The translations under genes were made by a program, and so were the position numbers. Under the pieces are notes generated by a model. The model was not told the origin of the DNA. It worked only from the letters and a program-made list of their open reading frames with translations, and ran no database searches. This document shows positions 1-6,233 of a stretch of DNA of 8,119 nucleotides, in pieces (within the stretch, counting starts at the first letter, position 1; every line of letters starts with the position of its first letter). Origin of the DNA: Candidatus Kapaibacterium sp. (GTDB taxonomy: Bacteria; Bacteroidota; Ignavibacteria; Kapaibacteriales; UBA961); NCBI GenBank assembly GCA_023253875.1, contig JALRFC010000069.1, forward strand, positions 1 to 8,119. The letters are read 5' to 3'.

Positions 1-397
1 CCAATGAAATAGGATGATCAAGATATGACCAAAACTCTAGATTCTCTTGGGCATTAAGGAATACACCTCCAGCATTCAGAAATTTCATTCCATTCCATTC
101 TGCCGGATTATGCGATGCAGTGATTGAGATCCCACCAATTGCATTCGAATGTTCAGTCTCAAGTTGAATTGTTGGTGTTGGTGCAATTCCCAAAGAAATG
201 ACATCTCTCCCACAAGCTAAGAGTGAATCAATGATCACTTCTTCCATCCAAATGCCAGATGGACGGCCATCTCTTCCGATGACGATTGGTCCCGGTGGAA
301 GATATGATGCAAAAGCATGAGCATATGAAACAATCAACTCTTTGGTTAATTCATCATTCGTGACTCTAAGCCCTGAAATCGAGCGAATACATGGCAT
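1..397 (-). CDS. Phosphoglucosamine mutase / phosphomannomutase family enzyme, N-terminal part (runs off the left edge)
   Basis: Alpha-D-phosphohexomutase, a cytoplasmic enzyme that moves a phosphate between C6 and C1 of a hexose phosphate. I translated it from the minus strand: 132 complete codons are present, with no stop before the window edge. It begins MPCIRSISGLRVT, the usual N-terminal phosphate/substrate loop of the family, followed by GRDGRPSG (residues 41-48). The catalytic phosphoserine loop TASHNP lies at residues 93-98, with Ser95 as the phosphorylated residue, and continues AEWNGMKFLN, a form I associate with Bacteroidota phosphoglucosamine mutases (GlmM-like, feeding UDP-GlcNAc for peptidoglycan and lipid A). 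The metal-binding and sugar-specificity domains are outside the window, so glucosamine, mannose or glucose specificity cannot be decided. The ATG at 397 is chosen because an in-frame TGA lies three codons upstream. A possible promoter and a terminator of the preceding gene lie just upstream. Confidence 0.9.
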   Translation of the reverse strand, partial: MPCIRSISGLRVTNDELTKELIVSYAHAFASYLPPGPIVIGRDGRPSGIWMEEVIIDSLLACGRDVISLGIAPTPTIQLETEHSNAIGGISITASHNPAEWNGMKFLNAGGVFLNAQENLEFWSYLDHPISL

Positions 398-432
398 GGC
401 AATTCAATAAATAATGCTGCGGAAAGGTCCTG

Positions 433-440
433 CAAATATA
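433..440 (-). promoter_or_regulatory. Candidate Bacteroidota-type -7 promoter box for the phosphohexomutase gene
   Basis: On the minus strand the sequence reads TATATTTG, an exact match to the TAnnTTTG -7 element used by the primary sigma factor of Bacteroidota. It lies in the short gap between the terminator of the upstream gene and the phosphohexomutase ATG, and would give a 5' leader of roughly 25-30 bases. I see no convincing -33 TTG element at the right spacing, so this is a plausible site only. Confidence 0.35.
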
Positions 441-465
441 CCGTCTTCTGCGATTATGAGGACAT

Positions 466-497
466 AAAAAAAGGCCATTCGCATGACGAATGGCCTT
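466..497 (-). terminator. Rho-independent terminator of the PD40/OmpA gene
   Basis: A perfect 11-bp inverted repeat (AAGGCCATTCG at 471-481 with CGAATGGCCTT at 487-497) encloses a 5-base loop. On the minus strand it is followed directly by a T tract (bases 472-466). It starts 18 bases after the TAA of the PD40/OmpA gene. On the plus strand there is no T tract after the stem, so it acts in one direction and insulates the phosphohexomutase gene from read-through. Confidence 0.9.
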
Positions 498-515
498 GAA
501 ATAATATCAGAGATC

Positions 516-3272
516 TTACTCTTCTTCAATAGGTGTCTGAATATTGATTTGTACCGTTCTATTGTACAATCTTCCTTCGGGCAATACATTGACATAGAAT
601 GGCAATTCCTCACCTACACCTTTTGATTCCAATACTTGGAATTGACCTTTGGTCGCATTGCGAATAGCAGTTTCAACTGTTTTTGCACGATTTGTGGACA
701 ATTTCGCATTGGATTCAAACATACCGATAACATCTGTATGGCCTTCGACGGCTATTTCAGATTTAGGCATTGTACGTGTGAATACAAATTCCTTCATGAT
801 ACGCTCATTGAATGGACCTGCATCATAACGATTGAATGGGAAAAGAACAAGCTTATAACTTTCGCGTGTTTTTGCACCGGCTTTCTCAACTTTTACGCCC
901 GGCTTATTCTTCACGATCATCACTTTGATCATGATTGGTTCTGAAGCACATTCAGAGCCATTGATACTCTTCACGATAAGTCTGGCAGTGAATGCACCTT
1001 CATCATTGATGGATTCTTCAAGTTTTGCACCGGCTGCATTTTTCCAATCCCATGTATATGTTTTTTCTGTCTTGCCAACTTTGGTAAGCGTAATCCACTC
1101 ACCATCACCGCGCTTGACTTCGATTCTGCGTGATTCGACCAATCCTTCATCAATTCCATTATCCAATTGGAAATCCATGGTCAAAGGTGTTGGGAAGATT
1201 GTTGGTTCACGGTCAATCAATGGCTTACGTACTTGCCAGAGGTCTTCCTCAGAACTACTTGCAAATGTGAGCTCGGTTCTACGATTTTCTACATTACTGT
1301 ACAATTTACTTTGTGGATCTTTATCACTTGTCTTTGAAGCAACCAAAGCATCAGGAAGATTACGTTTCTCAAGCTTCATTCTGCTTTCTTCGATACCCCA
1401 AACATTCTTGAGATAGTCATAAACAACTTGTGCTCTTCTCTGTGAAAGATCCATGTCTTTTTCACCGGGTGATGTTTCATCATTACAGCCGGTGACTGTT
1501 ACAGAAACATTAGGATATTTCTTCAAGCGATATCCATAAATATTCAAGATATCATAATACTTCTCAGGAGTATTGGCATTCTTGTCACCAACAACTCTTT
1601 CATCTGAGAATCCTGCTGTTTGAGCTGATGAAGAGAATAAGCGATAGCGTGATGGAATGGTTGAAGAAGTTGAATCAAAGAATACATAAGGCAGAAGTGG
1701 GAACAAATCGATAGTTGCAACTTCCTCCAATACCAAACCTTTCCAAGAAGCAAGGTTTGGATTCTTCTTGCTTACACGCTTGATATAATCTGCATACTCC
1801 ATCTCAGCAGAAATTTGAGGTTTTCTTCCGAGAGTGATTCGCACCGGTGGCTCTTCCTTTGATTGCTTTGCCTTTTCTTCATCATATGTGGTTTCGGGCT
1901 TAATGATGGTCACAGTTTGAGACTTAGTGCCATACTTGTCATTTTGCGCTACGATTTCAAATTCAATCTTTTCAGATGCATTATCACCTGTTCCATAATC
2001 GGCATTTTGAACGATATATTGAAGTTCAGGTTTTCCTTGTTTCAATGAATCACGCTTGGAAGTTCCGATATGCTTATTCTTGATTGTGACGAGTGCAGGA
2101 ATTCCTTCACCGGTACATTCATCAATGACTATAACTCGAAGGATCACAGCTCTTGAGAATGGAGGAACAAATGCCATAAAGACATCTTGACCACCTTGTG
2201 AACGCTCAAATGATCTGTCTGAAGAGAAGTAAATAACATCACCAGAAGCAGGGAATGAAATAAATTCTTCATCATCTTTTGAATTGATGCCCGGATATGG
2301 TATTGGTTCAGGTTTTGTCCAGATATTCTTTTCAGCATCTTTCAATGTAGTAAAGTAGAAATCTTTTGCGCCGAGATTCGGGATATGTCCTGTTGAAGCG
2401 AAGTATAGTGTAACACCATCTTTTGCAATGAATGGACCAAGTTCCTCACCACCTGTATTGACTGGAGCACCAAGATTTTTAGCCGGTTTCCAATTTCCTG
2501 TTTCTTCATCAAAATCGGCATACCAAATATCATAATTCGTATTTCCGGGATCGGAATCCGTATTGTTTGGTCCGAGACGATTTGATGAGAAATAGATACG
2601 ATTTCCATCAGGTGATAAAGATGGTTGTGAATCCCAGAAATTGGAATTGACTTCTTTACCCAAGTTGGAAGGTCTTCCCCATTTCACACCATCAATTTCT
2701 GTCAAATACAAATCGCAGGAGCCAAATCCATCAGGACGGTCACAAGCTGTAAAGACAAGTCTTTGACCATCGGATGAAATAGAAGCAGCACCTTCATTGT
2801 AAATCGTATTAACAGTATTCTTACTATTCTTTGGTTCAGGTTCGATATTAAAGAGAGAATCAGCTTGGAATTCATCCAATCTTCCTTCTTTTCTTGATGC
2901 CCAGAAGTCATCAGAAGCAGGACCACGATACTCTACATCGTCACTTGCTTTACTGCCCTTTCTGTTTGATACGAAAAACAATGTTTTTCCATCGGCAGTA
3001 ACAGTTGGTGCATATTCATCAGCATCTGTATTGATCGCAGGACCAAGATTGATGATTTTGATATTCTTAGTCTTTAATGCATTTGCAGCATTATCATCAT
3101 CATCTGCCTCGATAGTTGCAGAATAAAGATACAAAGGTTCATTGGGAGCGGATTCTCCTGCCTTTGTAACAGCATTGAGCAATTTGCCTTCCAATCTTCC
3201 TGCATATGCAGACTGTGTTACAGTACTTGCAATGAGCATGAAGCTGAAGAGAAAAAGTAGTCGTTTTTTCAT
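516..3272 (-). CDS. Exported PD40 beta-propeller protein with two OmpA-like peptidoglycan-binding domains
   Basis: Predicted outer-membrane-associated protein of 918 residues that probably tethers the envelope to peptidoglycan. Residues 1-24 are a signal peptide (MKKR, hydrophobic core, cleavage after AYA). About five PD40/WD40-like repeats follow (near 82-105, 157-190, 209-232, 273-307 and 333-366), with typical cores such as SPDGNRIYFSSNR. Residues 377-480 look like a carboxypeptidase-regulatory-like beta domain. A first OmpA-like domain (about 520-670) has the diaminopimelate-binding pair Asp598 and Arg613 and ends NRRTEL. A beta-rich linker (680-800) leads to a second OmpA-like domain (803-912) with GHTD (Asp847), LSTNRA (Arg862) and a final NRTVQI. 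The Asp-Arg spacing of 15 in both matches E. coli OmpA D271/R286. The layout recalls PorE of type IX secretion but lacks the TPR part. An AAGG sits 8 bases before the ATG, and the gene is 46 bases downstream of the biotin carrier gene. Confidence 0.9.
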   Translation of the reverse strand: MKKRLLFLFSFMLIASTVTQSAYAGRLEGKLLNAVTKAGESAPNEPLYLYSATIEADDDDNAANALKTKNIKIINLGPAINTDADEYAPTVTADGKTLFFVSNRKGSKASDDVEYRGPASDDFWASRKEGRLDEFQADSLFNIEPEPKNSKNTVNTIYNEGAASISSDGQRLVFTACDRPDGFGSCDLYLTEIDGVKWGRPSNLGKEVNSNFWDSQPSLSPDGNRIYFSSNRLGPNNTDSDPGNTNYDIWYADFDEETGNWKPAKNLGAPVNTGGEELGPFIAKDGVTLYFASTGHIPNLGAKDFYFTTLKDAEKNIWTKPEPIPYPGINSKDDEEFISFPASGDVIYFSSDRSFERSQGGQDVFMAFVPPFSRAVILRVIVIDECTGEGIPALVTIKNKHIGTSKRDSLKQGKPELQYIVQNADYGTGDNASEKIEFEIVAQNDKYGTKSQTVTIIKPETTYDEEKAKQSKEEPPVRITLGRKPQISAEMEYADYIKRVSKKNPNLASWKGLVLEEVATIDLFPLLPYVFFDSTSSTIPSRYRLFSSSAQTAGFSDERVVGDKNANTPEKYYDILNIYGYRLKKYPNVSVTVTGCNDETSPGEKDMDLSQRRAQVVYDYLKNVWGIEESRMKLEKRNLPDALVASKTSDKDPQSKLYSNVENRRTELTFASSSEEDLWQVRKPLIDREPTIFPTPLTMDFQLDNGIDEGLVESRRIEVKRGDGEWITLTKVGKTEKTYTWDWKNAAGAKLEESINDEGAFTARLIVKSINGSECASEPIMIKVMIVKNKPGVKVEKAGAKTRESYKLVLFPFNRYDAGPFNERIMKEFVFTRTMPKSEIAVEGHTDVIGMFESNAKLSTNRAKTVETAIRNATKGQFQVLESKGVGEELPFYVNVLPEGRLYNRTVQINIQTPIEEE

Positions 3273-3318
3273 GGCTTAACCTTGAAGTGAAAAACGTAAT
3301 TGTATCTAAGTGTTTGCA

Positions 3319-3846
3319 TTATTCTTGTGGACCGATTGTGCAAAGGACAAATCCCTTTTCAATCGCTGAGCCGGACTTAACATGTATCTCTTTTATGATA
3401 CCATTGATTGGAGATTTTATCGCATTCTCCATTTTCATTGCTTCGAGTATAAAGATTGACTCACCTTTTTTAACGATTTGACCTGCCGAAACATTGATTG
3501 CTTTCAATAATCCAGGCATAGGTGCATTCACTTTTACAGTGGAAGATGAGGTGCCGGCACCGGACAGTATGATTGTACCTAAAGCAAATTGTCGGGAATC
3601 ACTCACCTTGATGGAATAGGTATATCCATTCAATGAGATATCAATTCCTTGATTGGTTTTTGTTGCAATGACAATATGCCTGTCACCTGAGATCTGATGA
3701 ATCAATTCATAGCAGGATGGAAATTCAAGAAGAGAATTGACAATGAAAGTATCTTGGCCAATAGAAAGTGTGGAACCTTCAACAAAGATTGGTTCGCCTT
3801 TGATTTCATTCGTAAATTCTGCTTCGGCATGATAAGAAATTGCCAT
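3319..3846 (-). CDS. Biotin carboxyl carrier protein (biotin/lipoyl attachment domain)
   Basis: Small cytoplasmic protein of 175 residues that carries CO2 on biotin between a biotin carboxylase and a carboxyltransferase, as in acetyl-CoA or propionyl-CoA carboxylases. The C-terminal 70 residues are a classic biotinyl domain: VNAPMPGLL at 106-114, then EAMKMEN at 135-141 with Lys138 as the biotinylated residue, then SPINGIIKEIHV and a final GFVLCTIG. The N-terminal half is a variable beta-rich segment, like those of stand-alone carriers next to acyl-CoA carboxylases. I take the ATG at 3846; a TTG at 3867 in the same frame would add only seven residues. There is no clear Shine-Dalgarno sequence. 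No carboxylase or carboxyltransferase gene lies within the window, so its partners and substrate are unknown. It is first in its transcription direction, followed after 46 bases by the PD40/OmpA gene. Confidence 0.88.
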   Translation of the reverse strand: MAISYHAEAEFTNEIKGEPIFVEGSTLSIGQDTFIVNSLLEFPSCYELIHQISGDRHIVIATKTNQGIDISLNGYTYSIKVSDSRQFALGTIILSGAGTSSSTVKVNAPMPGLLKAINVSAGQIVKKGESIFILEAMKMENAIKSPINGIIKEIHVKSGSAIEKGFVLCTIGPQE

Positions 3847-3979
3847 GACAGGATAGAGTATGTGCAAACAGGAACTATTTCAACGCGGAAATTTAGACAA
3901 ATTTTTCATTTTAGGCACCCCAATTGCATGTAAAGTTGTCCACATCATGAAAATTCCACATTCAATCAAAGAAACAGCC
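3847..3979. promoter_or_regulatory. Divergent intergenic region between the biotin carrier gene and the MGMT-like gene
   Basis: These 133 bases must hold the promoters of two divergent units. Candidate elements are weak. On the minus strand, TTGAAA and TACTCT are separated by 17 bases just before the biotin carrier ATG and would give an almost leaderless message. On the plus strand, TAAAGTTG at 3931-3938 is one mismatch from TAnnTTTG. Two AAATTT hexamers (3889-3894 and 3899-3904) separated by four bases form an AT-only inverted repeat that could be an operator or simple composition. No single site is convincing. Confidence 0.4.
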
Positions 3980-4318
3980 ATGAATAAGAATACTGACTTT
4001 TATACGAGAGTATATGACATCGTTCGGTCCATACCTTATGGTAAGGTAACGACTTATGGCATCATTGCTGAATTTTTGGGCTCAAAAAGCTCTTCAAGAC
4101 TGGTCGGATGGGCGCTGAATGCCGTAATTGATAGAATCGACATACCATGTCATAGAGTTGTCAATAGATTGGGTGAATTATCCGGAAAAATGCACTTTGA
4201 TCATCCTAATCAAATGAAAGAACGACTCCTGCAGGAGAATATCAATTTTATCGGAGAAGCCGTAGATTTGTCACAGCATTTGTGGAAACCTCAAGATGCC
4301 ATTGAAGATTTATCATGA
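3980..4318 (+). CDS. MGMT/Atl family alkylated-DNA binding protein, Cys retained
   Basis: Short protein (112 residues) made only of the DNA-binding and active-site domain of O6-alkylguanine-DNA alkyltransferases (COG3695-like). It has the helix-turn-helix segment KVTTYGIIAEFLG, the Tyr26 and Arg40 pair with the same spacing (14) as human MGMT Tyr114 and Arg128 (base rotation and arginine finger), and PCHRV at 56-60 with Cys57 at the alkyl-acceptor position. It lacks the N-terminal domain and the usual C-terminal active-site glycine/tyrosine segment. Many proteins of this size are alkyltransferase-like (Atl) proteins with Trp or Ala instead of Cys, which bind lesions and recruit nucleotide excision repair; here the Cys is kept, so direct repair remains possible. 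ATG 3980 is preferred because the family begins a few residues before the F-Y-x-x-V-Y helix; in-frame ATGs at 3860 and 3947 would add 40 or 11 residues. The gene is 18 bases upstream of the superoxide dismutase gene. Confidence 0.85.
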   Translation: MNKNTDFYTRVYDIVRSIPYGKVTTYGIIAEFLGSKSSSRLVGWALNAVIDRIDIPCHRVVNRLGELSGKMHFDHPNQMKERLLQENINFIGEAVDLSQHLWKPQDAIEDLS

Positions 4319-4336
4319 TTTATAGGAATCGAGCAC

Positions 4337-5056
4337 ATGAATACAGATCGCCGAACATTTCTTGGTTCCGGCATAGCACTCGCCGGAATAGCCTCTACCA
4401 TTGGCATTGCATCTGCACAAGATACTTCCGCTTTGGCCGGAGCTATACACAAACACAGTTTGCCGGCTCTCCCTTATGGATATGCAGAACTTGAACCATT
4501 CATTGATGCTCAAACAATGGAATTACATCACTCAAAGCATCATAAAGCATATGTTGATGGTTTGAACAAAGCTGAAGCTGAACTCGCAAAAGCTAGAGCA
4601 AATGGTGATTTTTCCCTGATTCAACATTGGTCAAAACAATGTGCATTCCATGGTGGAGGTCATGCCTTACACACATTGTTCTGGCAATGCATGGCACCTC
4701 AATCAAAGGGTGGAGGATCATTGGAGTCTTCTTCTTCTTTGTTGAATGGTATCAATACTTCTTTCGGAACATTTGAGTTATTCAAGAAACAGTTTACAGC
4801 TGCGGCAATTGCAGTGGAAGGAAGTGGATGGGCGCTCTTACATTATAGAAAAGATGATGATGCACTCATCATATTGCAAGCAGAAAATCAACATAAACTT
4901 TCTAGTTGGAATACTGTGCCAATTTTAGGAATTGATGTTTGGGAACATGCATATTATCTGAAATATCAGAATAAAAGAGCTGACTATGTGAATGCTTGGT
5001 GGAATATCGTGAATTGGAATGCAGTCAATAATTTTTATGAACAAGCAAAATCATAA
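4337..5056 (+). CDS. Tat-exported superoxide dismutase, Mn/Fe family
   Basis: Converts superoxide to oxygen and hydrogen peroxide; predicted to act in the periplasm. The 239-residue product starts with a twin-arginine signal (RRTFLG at 5-10, hydrophobic stretch, cleavage after ASA at residue 27). The mature part matches the whole Fe/Mn family: LPALPYGYAELEP, then the metal ligands His64, His112, Asp200 and His204 (the last two within DVWEHAYY). Gly108 and Gln185 fall where MnSOD has Gly77 and Gln146 (E. coli numbering), whereas FeSOD has its active-site Gln at the first position, so Mn preference or cambialism is likely. An AGGA lies 9 bases before the ATG. It is 18 bases behind the MGMT-like gene, so the two are probably co-transcribed. 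Its TAA abuts the stop codon of the opposing VanZ-like gene with no gap. Function is well supported; metal choice is an inference. Confidence 0.95.
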   Translation: MNTDRRTFLGSGIALAGIASTIGIASAQDTSALAGAIHKHSLPALPYGYAELEPFIDAQTMELHHSKHHKAYVDGLNKAEAELAKARANGDFSLIQHWSKQCAFHGGGHALHTLFWQCMAPQSKGGGSLESSSSLLNGINTSFGTFELFKKQFTAAAIAVEGSGWALLHYRKDDDALIILQAENQHKLSSWNTVPILGIDVWEHAYYLKYQNKRADYVNAWWNIVNWNAVNNFYEQAKS

Positions 5057-5425
5057 TACTTTCGAAGTTCTTAACACGATATATCGATATACAATCGTAG
5101 CACAGACAATTCCTAGACAATCAGCAATGATATCACCAATTTCGCTGGTTCTCCCGGGTACAAATGATTGATGAAATTCATCAGATACTGCATACAGACA
5201 TCCTATGAGTATAATCCATAGGATGTTTTTTTTGTATTGATTGGTATCATGAACATGTATTGCCAATGATAGTGTACAACCATAGAAGAGATAAGCAAAA
5301 AAATGCAGGAATTTGTCTTGCCATTGAAATGTGGACATAACAAATGGAGCTTGGGGCAAAGAAGAGAAGTAAAAGATTCCGATTGAACATAATATCGCTG
5401 GAATCTTTGCAAGAAACTTAGACAT
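5051..5425 (-). CDS. VanZ-like small membrane protein
   Basis: Integral inner-membrane protein of 124 residues with four predicted hydrophobic segments (about 6-24, 39-57, 66-82 and 98-117). It carries the VanZ-like signature: DKFLHFFAY at 37-45, SDEFHQSFVPGR at 81-92, and acidic residues Asp98 and Asp102 in the last segment (GDIIAD). VanZ itself gives low-level teicoplanin resistance in enterococci. The role of the many stand-alone VanZ-like proteins in Gram-negative genomes is not known, and position after lpxA does not prove a lipid A role. I choose the ATG at 5425, eleven bases after the lpxA stop, over a TTG at 5482 that would overlap lpxA by 46 bases. No clear Shine-Dalgarno sequence is seen. 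A plus-strand terminator-like hairpin is embedded in codons 66-76. Confidence 0.85.
   Translation of the reverse strand: MSKFLAKIPAILCSIGIFYFSSLPQAPFVMSTFQWQDKFLHFFAYLFYGCTLSLAIHVHDTNQYKKNILWIILIGCLYAVSDEFHQSFVPGRTSEIGDIIADCLGIVCATIVYRYIVLRTSKVL
5198..5233 (+). terminator. Rho-independent terminator for the sod transcript, located inside the VanZ-like gene
   Basis: A perfect 10-bp inverted repeat (ACATCCTATG at 5198-5207 with CATAGGATGT at 5217-5226) encloses a 9-base loop. It runs straight into eight T residues on the plus strand (5226-5233). The other strand has no T tract after the stem, so it would act only on plus-strand transcription. It lies about 140 bases past the superoxide dismutase stop codon, antisense to the VanZ-like gene. 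The stem has only four G-C pairs, so its efficiency is uncertain. Confidence 0.6.
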
Positions 5426-5436
5426 GGATTGAGAAA

Positions 5437-6216
5437 TCAACGAATGATGCCTTTTCTTGATGATCTGATAAATTCTATGCAAGATCCAACTTCGGGTAGC
5501 ACAATTGGATATCTTCTTTCATATTCTTCAAGCCCATCGGTTGTATTCATTCCTGAGAAAAATACAGAAGAATATAATTCTTGAATGGCATCAATTGCTT
5601 CATTTGAGAAACCCCTTCTTCTCAATCCGATTTTATTAACACCCTCTACCTTGGCCGGCTCTCTTCCGATAAGTGCATAAGGTGCCACATCTTTGGTTAC
5701 TTTACAGTCAGCACCAATCATTGCATGATCGCCAACGGTACAGAATTGAATGACTTTTGCCAATCCACCGAGTATCACCCAATCTCCTATTGAGACATGA
5801 CCTGCCAACTGCGATACATTGCTCATGATAACATGATTACCAACTGTACAATCATGTGCAACATGACAATAGGCCATTATCAAACAGTCTGTACCAATAA
5901 TTGCTCGTCCCGTGGCTTCTGTTCCTCTATTCACTGTTGCACATTCACGTATGACTGTTCTGTCTCCGATGATGGCAAGAGTCTTCTCTCCTTGGAATTT
6001 CAAATCTTGAGGGACAGCACCTATAACAGCTCCCGGAAAAATTGCACATTCGGAACCTATTCGTGAACCATGTAAAATAGTCGCATGTGCAGAAATAGTG
6101 GTTCCATCTCCGATTTCAACATCGGATTCAATAACAGCAAAAGGACCAATGGTAACATTTGTTCCAATATGTGCTTCAGGTGCTACACAAGCTAAGGGGT
6201 GTATTTGTACAGACAT
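5437..6216 (-). CDS. lpxA: UDP-N-acetylglucosamine O-acyltransferase LpxA
   Basis: First enzyme of lipid A synthesis: it moves a 3-hydroxyacyl chain from acyl-ACP to the 3-OH of UDP-GlcNAc in the cytoplasm. At 259 residues it is close to the family length (E. coli about 262). The N-terminal two thirds are hexapeptide repeats ([LIV]-G-x-x-x-x) forming a left-handed beta helix, followed by the helical C-terminal domain from GLRRRGFS (198-205). The catalytic base is His121 in HVAHDC (E. coli His125), with His118 and His140 matching His122 and His144. Two positions differ from E. coli: Ile156 replaces His160 in the otherwise kept QFC motif, and Ala169 replaces Gly173, the acyl-chain ruler. GREP at 184-187, where E. 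coli has a GNH motif, is a form I associate with Bacteroidota LpxA. The gene starts 17 bases after lpxC/fabZ. Acyl-chain specificity cannot be read from sequence alone. Confidence 0.95.
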   Translation of the reverse strand: MSVQIHPLACVAPEAHIGTNVTIGPFAVIESDVEIGDGTTISAHATILHGSRIGSECAIFPGAVIGAVPQDLKFQGEKTLAIIGDRTVIRECATVNRGTEATGRAIIGTDCLIMAYCHVAHDCTVGNHVIMSNVSQLAGHVSIGDWVILGGLAKVIQFCTVGDHAMIGADCKVTKDVAPYALIGREPAKVEGVNKIGLRRRGFSNEAIDAIQELYSSVFFSGMNTTDGLEEYERRYPIVLPEVGSCIEFIRSSRKGIIR

Positions 6217-6233
6217 ATAATCAAGTTTGTGAA

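Noticed and set aside
925..1416. A 163-codon open frame on the plus strand opposite the PD40/OmpA gene
   Set aside because: It lies wholly antisense to a well-supported coding region, has no recognisable motif, and arises from the AT-rich complement of that gene.
3889..3904. AAATTT-N4-AAATTT repeat as an operator in the divergent region
   Set aside because: Each half is itself a common AT palindrome, and there is no regulator gene nearby to support it; kept only as a remark in the intergenic entry.
3860..3979. Longer upstream starts for the MGMT-like protein (ATG at 3860 or 3947)
   Set aside because: The added residues have no family similarity, and the first would run almost to the divergent biotin carrier gene; the ATG at 3980 fits the family N-terminus.
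4855..4871. Possible minus-strand hairpin (ATGATG/CATCAT) that might terminate the VanZ-like transcript inside sod
   Set aside because: The stem is only 6 bp and the T run after it is short and interrupted, too weak to call.
5080..5091. 12-bp perfect palindrome TATATCGATATA shortly after the superoxide dismutase stop
   Set aside because: It encodes part of the C-terminal membrane segment of the VanZ-like protein, has no T tract, and is entirely A/T except for the central CG, so it is more likely chance than a terminator or operator.
5426..5482. TTG start at 5482 for the VanZ-like protein
   Set aside because: It would overlap lpxA by 46 bases and add a basic stretch not typical of the family; the ATG at 5425 gives a standard N-terminus ahead of the first membrane segment.
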